Below, piece after piece: positions 58,288-64,000 of a stretch of DNA of 64,000 bases. Source of the stretch: Paenarthrobacter aurescens TC1. Lineage in GTDB: Bacteria; Actinomycetota; Actinomycetes; Actinomycetales; Micrococcaceae. Within the stretch, counting starts at the first letter, position 1. Every line of letters starts with the position of its first letter. Under the pieces are notes generated by a model. That model saw only the letters and a program-made list of their open reading frames with translations, did not search any database and had not been told where the DNA came from. The stretch lies in the NCBI GenBank assembly GCA_000014925.1, contig CP000474.1, forward strand, positions 2,418,001-2,482,000, written 5' to 3'. Made by a program: the position numbers and the translations under genes.

Positions 58288-58318
58288 GGGACGGTTCCGT
58301 TGTCTCCGGAACCGTCCC
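58288..58318 (-). terminator. hairpin after glpD
   Basis: GGGACGGTTCC pairs perfectly with GGAACCGTCCC around 9 nt, between the glpD stop and the glpF start. There is no T run, so it may be a partial terminator or processing site that sets the glpD/glpF ratio. A second small stem, AGCCTC/GAGGCT, lies at 58261-58284. Confidence 0.6.
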
Positions 58319-58404
58319 GGTGTGGTGGTCCCCTGGCGGGCCCACCTACCCCATTCCGTCCCTACCGCATGCTGGGACGGTCAAGCTGTTTCCGCTGCTT
58401 GGTG

Positions 58405-60186
58405 TCAGGCTACGAGACTGTGCACGTCAACCTTGTGGAACCGTTGCAGTACCTCTTGGGCGTGGCGGATTTCCGCTTCACGGGCAGCGGCGTCCCAACC
58501 GAGCGGCTCGGCCAACGCTGCGGCGATCTCGTTGAGCAATTCGCCGGTGACCAGCCCACGGAACGCGAGTGACGTCCTGCGAATGAGGACGTCCACCAGG
58601 TGCCCGATTTGCTCGTGCTCAGCCATGAAAGCCAGCTCCCGAACGCTCAGTTCGCGCGTGGAACGCAGCGGCGTGTCATGTCCCGCGTTCAGGTAGTCAA
58701 TGACGGCGTCTGCCCGGGTTCCGTACCGGGTCAGCAGCACGGCTACGCGGTCAGCGTCCAGGCCCGGGCCCATGTGCTTCTTGATCCATTCCTGCTCGCC
58801 CTGTTCTGAGGCAGGGAAGCCGGCGCCGCCGCCGATGGCGAGTTTCGCCGTCGAGACTTTGCGTTCCATGCCCAGTTCGCGAAGGACGTCATTGCTCATG
58901 TGTTCGGCCAGGGCGCGGAACGTGGTCCACTTGCCGCCTACCAAGCTGAGTACGACGGCGGCCTTACCGCCTGGTGTTGGGACGGCGTCGCCGCCGGTGC
59001 GGACGCTGCGTTCGATGCGGTAATCGCGTGAGACGAATCCCGGCTGCGTTTCGTCGTGGCGCGGCAGGGGCCGAACTCCGGCGAAACTGTAGACGATCTG
59101 CTCCCGCTCCACCTTGATGGTGGGGAACACGTGGCCGACGAGGTCGAAGAAGTAGTCGATCTCTTCATCCGTGCACACTGCGTCTTCGGACATATCAGCG
59201 TCCACATCCGTGGTGCCGACCAGTACGCGGTCCCCCATGGGGTAGATCAGGACGATGCGGCCATCGGTGTGCTCGAAGAAGATCTCCCGGCCGTTGCACG
59301 CGGCGAGCAGTTCCGGGTGGTCAAGGACGATGTGCGATCCTTTGGTGCCGCCCATGAACTTGCTGACGGCGCCCATGGCCTGGTTGGTGAGGTCTACCCA
59401 GGCGCCGGTGGTGTTGACGATGACGTCGGCCTGGAAGTCGAATTCCTTGCCGGTCAGTTCATCGCGGAGCCGCACTCCGTCCGAACCCATGGAGACAAGC
59501 GAGACGTAGTTGCTGGCGCGGGCGCTTCCTCCTGGGAGTCCCCCACCTCGGCCTGCCTTCTCGCCATCCTGGAGGACGTCGAGGGTGAGGCGCTCGGGGT
59601 TGTGAACCGAAGCGTCAAAGTACGTGGCCGCGTACTTGATGCCGGAGTGCAGCTTGGGGAGCTCGGCCAAGGCCTTTGTCCGGCCGCGGAACTGGTGGCG
59701 GGGTACGCTGCCGCCGTCGCGGGAGAAGAAGTCGTACATGCTCAGGCCAACCTTGATGAGGAACGCGCCACGCTCCTTGGGCTTGCCCTGTTTGTGGGTG
59801 AGGAAGCGCATGGGTGCGGACAGGATGCCGGAGAACGTGCTGAAGATCGGGATGGTGGTCTGCAGTGGCTTCACGTAGTGCGGCGCAATCCGCAGCAGAC
59901 GGTTGCGCTCAACCACGGATTCCTGGACCAGGCGGAACTCACCGTTTTCGAGGTAGCGGATGCCGCCGTGGATCATGTGGGACGAGGCGCCACTTGCACC
60001 TTGGCAGTAGTCACCGCGTTCAACAAGCGCTACGTCGACGCCTTGAAGGGCGAGATCGCGGAACGTTCCCACACCATTGATGCCACCGCCGATGATGAGT
60101 ACCTTGGCCGAAGGCCGCTCCTGCAACGCAACGACGGAGTCGCGCTGTGTGTGCTGTGAGGTACCGGAAATCCTGTTGTGTCCCAA
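58405..60186 (-). CDS. glpD: glycerol-3-phosphate dehydrogenase (FAD), with unusual Gly-rich insert
   Basis: GlpD oxidises glycerol 3-phosphate to dihydroxyacetone phosphate and passes electrons to the quinone pool. The 593-residue protein has the FAD motif VLIIGGGINGVGTFRDLALQG, GASGASSHMIHGGIRYLE and AGVRPLPRHD, plus the C-terminal helical domain. Residues about 207-219 (EKAGRGGGLPGGS) form a Gly-rich insert in DVLQDG...ARASNYV. The TTG start at 60186 has AAGGGAG 6 nt upstream. First gene of the glp set and divergent from a SorC-type regulator. Confidence 0.95.
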   Translation of the reverse strand: MGHNRISGTSQHTQRDSVVALQERPSAKVLIIGGGINGVGTFRDLALQGVDVALVERGDYCQGASGASSHMIHGGIRYLENGEFRLVQESVVERNRLLRIAPHYVKPLQTTIPIFSTFSGILSAPMRFLTHKQGKPKERGAFLIKVGLSMYDFFSRDGGSVPRHQFRGRTKALAELPKLHSGIKYAATYFDASVHNPERLTLDVLQDGEKAGRGGGLPGGSARASNYVSLVSMGSDGVRLRDELTGKEFDFQADVIVNTTGAWVDLTNQAMGAVSKFMGGTKGSHIVLDHPELLAACNGREIFFEHTDGRIVLIYPMGDRVLVGTTDVDADMSEDAVCTDEEIDYFFDLVGHVFPTIKVEREQIVYSFAGVRPLPRHDETQPGFVSRDYRIERSVRTGGDAVPTPGGKAAVVLSLVGGKWTTFRALAEHMSNDVLRELGMERKVSTAKLAIGGGAGFPASEQGEQEWIKKHMGPGLDADRVAVLLTRYGTRADAVIDYLNAGHDTPLRSTRELSVRELAFMAEHEQIGHLVDVLIRRTSLAFRGLVTGELLNEIAAALAEPLGWDAAAREAEIRHAQEVLQRFHKVDVHSLVA

Positions 60187-60280
60187 AACTGCTCCCTTGG
60201 GCTTGGTTCGTGCGCCGCGCCACTCGCTGCTGCACCGTTCACCACTAATCTTGCGAAGGTGGAAAATGGAGTCAAGCTAT

Positions 60281-60296
60281 TTGCACAAACGTGCAG
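60281..60296 (+). promoter_or_regulatory. palindromic site upstream of SorC-family regulator
   Basis: TGCAC (60282-60286) and GTGCA (60291-60295) flank 4 bp, 13 bp before the regulator start and about 95 bp from glpD. It is a plausible operator for autoregulation and glp control. Confidence 0.5.
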
Positions 60297-60308
60297 TAAG
60301 GAAATGAG

Positions 60309-61271
60309 ATGGCACGATCACGTCACTCGGATGCGCTCCGGGCTGCACAGATGTACTACCTGCAAGACCTGACCATGGATGCCATTGCCCGGGAGCTGAG
60401 GACATCCAGGTCCACGGTGTCCAGGCTGTTGTCTTCGGCGAGGGAAACAGGCTTGGTTCAGGTTCAGATTCGAAGCCCTTTTGATACCGGCCCTGAGCTG
60501 GAAAGCCAGATCCGGAACCAGTACGGCGTGGACGTCCACGTGGTTCCGGTGCTGGACACGCTCAACGAAGCAGAGACCCTGGACCGCGTAGCCATGCAGG
60601 CTGCACGAACAATAGGCCCTCTGGTGGACTCGAATGCCATCATCGGTGTGGCCTGGGGCGCGACGCTGAGCGCCGTCAGCCGGCACCTCACCCGAAAGAT
60701 GACCCACGACAGCATCGTGGTCCAGCTCAATGGCGCTGGAAACATGCAAACCACCGGCATTACCTATGCCAGTGACATCATGCGGCGCTTCGGCAGTGCG
60801 TACGGGGCCCGCGTGGAACAGTTCCCTGTTCCTGCGTTTTTTGATCACGCCTCCACCAAGACAGCCATGTGGAATGAGCGCAGCGTTCAGCGCATCCTGG
60901 ACTTGCAAGCCCGCATGAGCATCGCAATCTTCGGCGTCGGGTCTGTGGATTCGGATTACCCGAGCCATGTCTATGCCGGTGGTTACCTCGATGAACACGA
61001 CCTCACCATGTTGGCCGCCGACGATGTGGTGGGCGACGTAGCCACGGTCTTCTTCAGGAGCGATGGATCCTCTGATGGCATCACCTTGAATGAGAGGTCG
61101 ACCGGGCCCAGCCATGAACAATTGCGGCAAGTCAGGCGCCGTATCTGCGTGGTCTCCGGCGCATCCAAGATCAACGGCCTCCAAGGAGCCTTGGCTGCGG
61201 GGCTGGCGACGGACCTCATTCTGGACGAAGCCTCAGCCCGACGCCTGGTGAGTTTCAATGGTCATTCCTGA
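60309..61271 (+). CDS. SorC/DeoR-type sugar-binding transcriptional regulator
   Basis: The 320-residue regulator has an N-terminal helix-turn-helix (MYYLQDLTMDAIARELRTSRSTVSRLLSSA, about 15-44) and a C-terminal SorC sugar-phosphate-binding domain (IGVAWGATLSAVSRHL, VVQLNGAGNMQTTG, FGVGSVDSDYPSHVYAGGYL, ICVVSGASKINGLQGALAAGLATDLILDE). SorC proteins bind phosphorylated sugars or polyols. Divergence from glpD suggests that it controls glycerol genes in response to glycerol 3-phosphate or a related compound (inference). The start is ATG 60309 with GGA 8 nt upstream. Confidence 0.92.
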   Translation: MARSRHSDALRAAQMYYLQDLTMDAIARELRTSRSTVSRLLSSARETGLVQVQIRSPFDTGPELESQIRNQYGVDVHVVPVLDTLNEAETLDRVAMQAARTIGPLVDSNAIIGVAWGATLSAVSRHLTRKMTHDSIVVQLNGAGNMQTTGITYASDIMRRFGSAYGARVEQFPVPAFFDHASTKTAMWNERSVQRILDLQARMSIAIFGVGSVDSDYPSHVYAGGYLDEHDLTMLAADDVVGDVATVFFRSDGSSDGITLNERSTGPSHEQLRQVRRRICVVSGASKINGLQGALAAGLATDLILDEASARRLVSFNGHS

Positions 61272-61305
61272 AGCAATCGTGCAAGGAATGGGTAGAGTCG
61301 TTGCT

Positions 61306-62202
61306 ATGAGATCCCCATCCAAGCTGACATCAAACAGGCTGGCATTGAATAACGGCGTACAGATGGAACGCATGGGATACGGGCTCTACAAAGTTCCCGC
61401 CAAAGACGCAGAAGCTTTGGTGTCCACGGCTTTGGGTGAGGGCTACCGGCGATTTGATACTGCAGCGATGTACGGCAACGAGGTAGGGGTGGGCCGCGCC
61501 CTCGGCGGCGCTATCGGCGATGCCGCGGAAGCCAACAGGGGTACCGGCGGCTCTGGAGAGTCGGTGCACTCACTTGCACGTGAGGACCTCTTCGTCACCA
61601 CCAAGGTCTGGAACGACGATCACGGCTACGATGCCACGCTCCGCGCATTCGATACGTCCATTTCAAACCTTGGCCTCGACTACGTGGACCTTTACCTCAT
61701 TCATTGGCCGTGTGCCGGCCGTGGCCTTTTTGCGGAAAGCTACAAAGCCATGGAGACCCTCTACCGTGAAGGCAAGGTGAGGGCGATCGGTGTTTCCAAT
61801 TTCCAGCCCGGACACCTTGAAGAACTCATGCAGAAGGCCGAAGTTGTCCCCGCGGTAAACCAGATCGAGTTGCACCCTTGGTTGCAGCAAACCAGGCTGC
61901 GGACCCTGCATGAACAGTTGGGGATCGCCACAGAGGCTTGGAGCCCCCTCGGCCGTGGACAGGTCCTGGCTGACCCTGCCATTGTGTCGCTCGCCGAGAA
62001 GTATGGAAGGACCCCGGCCCAGATCATTCTGCGCTGGCATCTTCAGCTGGGGAACCTGGTCATCCCCAAGGCGAGTTCGGCGGGACGGATCAAGGAAAAC
62101 TACGCCGTCTTTGATTTTGAACTGGACGCCGCGGACATGGACGGCATAGCCACTCTCGAACGCCACCATCGGACCGGGTCCCACCCGGACAACGTAAACT
62201 AG
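61306..62202 (+). CDS. aldo/keto reductase
   Basis: This 298-residue AKR5-type NADPH-dependent reductase has the catalytic tetrad Asp and Tyr in RRFDTAAMYGNE, Lys in FVTTKVWND and His in YLIHWPCAG. The cofactor end shows IPKASSAGRIKEN. A hydrophilic insert (GDAAEANRGTGGSGESVHSLA, residues about 67-87) sits before the third strand. Start is uncertain: ATG 61306 lies 7 nt after TAGAGT and may be leaderless, while ATG 61258 overlaps the regulator gene. Substrate unknown. Confidence 0.92.
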   Translation: MRSPSKLTSNRLALNNGVQMERMGYGLYKVPAKDAEALVSTALGEGYRRFDTAAMYGNEVGVGRALGGAIGDAAEANRGTGGSGESVHSLAREDLFVTTKVWNDDHGYDATLRAFDTSISNLGLDYVDLYLIHWPCAGRGLFAESYKAMETLYREGKVRAIGVSNFQPGHLEELMQKAEVVPAVNQIELHPWLQQTRLRTLHEQLGIATEAWSPLGRGQVLADPAIVSLAEKYGRTPAQIILRWHLQLGNLVIPKASSAGRIKENYAVFDFELDAADMDGIATLERHHRTGSHPDNVN

Positions 62203-62212
62203 GAACAAACGA

Positions 62213-63157
62213 ATGGACAACGTGGACACCACGCACTCCCCACGAGGTGCGCAGGCCCCCAGCGAATTCTTCAGCAAATCCTTGCAGGGGCGGACCCATG
62301 CCTCGGACGTTGAGGTGGACGGCAGCAACGTAGCGTACTGGACTTACGAACCGGTCATGGTCACTCCAATGACACGCACCATCCTGGTGATCCATGGCTT
62401 CCGGGGAGACCACCACGGGCTGCTGCGCGTGGCCGATCAACTTCCGGAGATGCGGATCATCATGCCGGACCTGCCCGCCTTCGGGAGTTCGGAGCCCTTC
62501 GTCGACGATGAGCACAGCGTTGAACGCTATGGAACGTTCATCTCCGGTTTCATGGCCGCCCTCGACTTGGATGACAAGACTGTCCTGCTGGGCCACTCCT
62601 TCGGCTCAATCGTGGCCAGCCACTTCACCGCCGCGAATCCGGGAACCGTCTTTCCGCTGATCCTGATCAACCCCATTGCTGCGCCCGCATTGGAGGGCCC
62701 CAAAGGCATCATGACCAAGCTTGCGGTGCTGTATTACCAGGCGTCCGCCAAGCTTCCCCGCCCTCTGGGACTGGCCGTCCTTCGCAATCGGCTGATCGTT
62801 CGCATCATGAGCATCACCATGGCCAAAACCAAGGATAAGGGCCTGCGCAGTTTCATCCACGGCCAGCATGACGCCTACTTCAGTGCCTTCGCGGACCGGA
62901 AGAGCCTGCTCGAATCGTTCAAGGCTTCCGTCTCAGGCAATGTGGCCGAGGTCGCCGAACAACTTACTCTCCCCGTGCTGTTGGTCGCCGGCGAGAAGGA
63001 TGAAATAGCCACTCTCCCCAACCAGTACAAACTCATGAAACGACTACCTGACGCAAAGCTGGAAGTGATTCCCGGCGTCGGGCATTTAATCCACTATGAG
63101 ACGCCGGTTCCGGCGGCAGCAGCAATCCGCACCTTCCTGGAGGAACATCCCGCGTGA
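62213..63157 (+). CDS. alpha/beta hydrolase
   Basis: The 314-residue hydrolase has the oxyanion segment LVIHGFRGDHHGLL, Asp in MPDLPAFGSS, the nucleophile motif LLGHSFGSIVASH, an acid in LLVAGEKDEIA and the catalytic His in GVGHLIHYETP. It is a generic esterase-like fold of unknown substrate. It follows the aldo/keto reductase by 10 bp and overlaps the glycosyltransferase by 4 bp (GTGA), so these three are probably one operon. Confidence 0.9.
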   Translation: MDNVDTTHSPRGAQAPSEFFSKSLQGRTHASDVEVDGSNVAYWTYEPVMVTPMTRTILVIHGFRGDHHGLLRVADQLPEMRIIMPDLPAFGSSEPFVDDEHSVERYGTFISGFMAALDLDDKTVLLGHSFGSIVASHFTAANPGTVFPLILINPIAAPALEGPKGIMTKLAVLYYQASAKLPRPLGLAVLRNRLIVRIMSITMAKTKDKGLRSFIHGQHDAYFSAFADRKSLLESFKASVSGNVAEVAEQLTLPVLLVAGEKDEIATLPNQYKLMKRLPDAKLEVIPGVGHLIHYETPVPAAAAIRTFLEEHPA

Positions 63158-64000
63158 AAATTGTCATCGACGCCCGCTTTACCCGAACGGACCACCACGA
63201 TGGCATCAGCCGCTACGGTTCCAGCCTCATAGCCGCAACGTCCAAAATCGCCGACGTCACCATGCTGATCAGCGACAAGCGCCAACTGGCCCTGCTGCCC
63301 GACGTTCCGTATGTCATGGTCAACAGCCCCTTGTCTCCCTTGGAGCTGTTCGTCGCCCGCAAGGTCAACCCCCTGGGTGCTGACGTGGTGGTGTGTCCCA
63401 TGCAGACCATGGGCACCGTGGGCCGCCGATACGGGCTGGTACTGACCCTGCACGACCTCATTTACTACGAACACCCGACTCCCCCGGGCTTCCTGCCTGC
63501 CCCCGTGCGCCTGTTGTGGCGCCTCTACCACAAGGCGTTCTGGCCACAGCGATTCCTGCTTAACCGGGCGGACATCGTGGCTACCATCAGCCGCACCACC
63601 GAGGCCCTCATAGCCAAGTACAAGCTGACAAAGCGTCCCGTGCGCATTGTGGGCAACGCACCCCAACCGGGCCAGACAGCGCGCGACCCCGAGGCAGGCG
63701 CGGACAAGTCCCTGCTCTACATGGGTTCGTTCATGCCGTACAAGAACGTGGAAACCATGATCCGGGGTATGTCCGGCCTGCACGACTACACCCTTCACCT
63801 GCTCAGCAGGATCACTCCGCAGCGCAAAGCAGAACTGGAGGCGATGGTTCCTGAGGGAGCCAAGGTCCTTTTCCACAACGGTGTTACTGATGCCGAATAC
63901 GACGAACTCCTCCTCAGGGCCACCGCGTTGATCAGCCTGTCACGAGCCGAAGGGTACGGTTTGCCGTTGGTGGAGGCGATGGCCTTGGGCACCCCCGTTA
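63154..64000 (+). CDS. GT4-family glycosyltransferase, 3' end cut by window
   Basis: The readable 282 residues form the start of a GT-B glycosyltransferase. It opens MKIVIDARFTRTDHHDGISR, followed by LTLHDLIYYEHPTPPG, a RADIVATISRTTEALIAKY hinge, LLYMGSFMPYKNVETMIRGM and the sugar-nucleotide site SRAEGYGLPLVEAMALGTPV at the edge. The start is GTG 63154, overlapping the hydrolase stop. The acceptor is unknown; the coupling to a hydrolase may mean a glycolipid or cell-wall polymer. Confidence 0.9.
   Translation, partial: MKIVIDARFTRTDHHDGISRYGSSLIAATSKIADVTMLISDKRQLALLPDVPYVMVNSPLSPLELFVARKVNPLGADVVVCPMQTMGTVGRRYGLVLTLHDLIYYEHPTPPGFLPAPVRLLWRLYHKAFWPQRFLLNRADIVATISRTTEALIAKYKLTKRPVRIVGNAPQPGQTARDPEAGADKSLLYMGSFMPYKNVETMIRGMSGLHDYTLHLLSRITPQRKAELEAMVPEGAKVLFHNGVTDAEYDELLLRATALISLSRAEGYGLPLVEAMALGTPV

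Overview
The window looks like a chromosome segment of a high-GC actinobacterium of the family Micrococcaceae, most likely an Arthrobacter or Paenarthrobacter relative. Signs of this are the GC-rich coding with many GTG and TTG starts, a split qcrCAB / ctaCDF bc1-aa3 respiratory cluster with a CtaF-type subunit IV, several genes that match actinobacterial DUF families (DUF3054, DUF3097, DUF3043), and the core order leuS-degV-comEA-comEC-holA / rpsT / lepA-hemW / hrcA-dnaJ-rsmE / phoH-ybeY-corC-era / leuA / recO-uppS. I saw no insertion sequence, prophage, CRISPR array, tRNA or rRNA gene. Genus assignment is inference.

Layout. 1-2747: a minus-strand operon of type III polyketide synthase, SAM methyltransferase and FAD hydroxylase (the last runs off the left edge), divergent from a UvrA-like ABC ATPase across a palindromic operator. 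5273-6600: an AT-richer stretch around a small secreted surface protein. 6599-8966: three VOC (glyoxalase-fold) genes, one frameshifted, then two small genes. 8985-19571: trpD, then the aerobic respiratory chain (ctaE-qcrC-qcrA-qcrB on plus; ctaC-ctaD-ctaF on minus) interrupted by a DasR-like GntR regulator and HPr that share a dre-like box, then an ErpA-type Fe-S protein. 19736-28519: M20 peptidase, DUF3043, pyrD, a FAD dehydrogenase with two tandem paralogous alpha/beta hydrolases, uppS and recO. 28605-55530: leuA, M13 peptidase, LCP protein, era-corC-ybeY-phoH, a GerMN lipoprotein, rsmE-dnaJ-hrcA with a CIRCE element, DUF3097, DUF4870, hemW, lepA, an orphan PemK/MazF-like protein, rpsT, holA, comEC-comEA, degV and leuS. 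55892-61271: glycerol use (glpK, glpF, glpD and a SorC-family regulator). 61306-64000: aldo/keto reductase, alpha/beta hydrolase and a glycosyltransferase cut by the right edge.

The most interesting signals are regulatory. Both leuA and leuS are preceded by tiny reading frames with three consecutive Leu codons (MLLLSCRGEA and MRAILLLS). Each is followed by foldable RNA, and the leuS one by a clear terminator hairpin with a T run, so the two genes look like a leucine-attenuation pair. The leaders share a 9-nt element. Other leads are the DasR/dre/HPr switch, the palindrome between the polyketide operon and the UvrA-like gene, helically phased GTAA boxes before the surface protein, a 41-bp inverted repeat before erpA, a 129-bp nested inverted-repeat element beside glpK, a 1-nt frameshift in a VOC gene, and an apparently in-frame 39-nt insertion in glpD. 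All functional assignments come from reading the protein sequence by eye; no database search was run.
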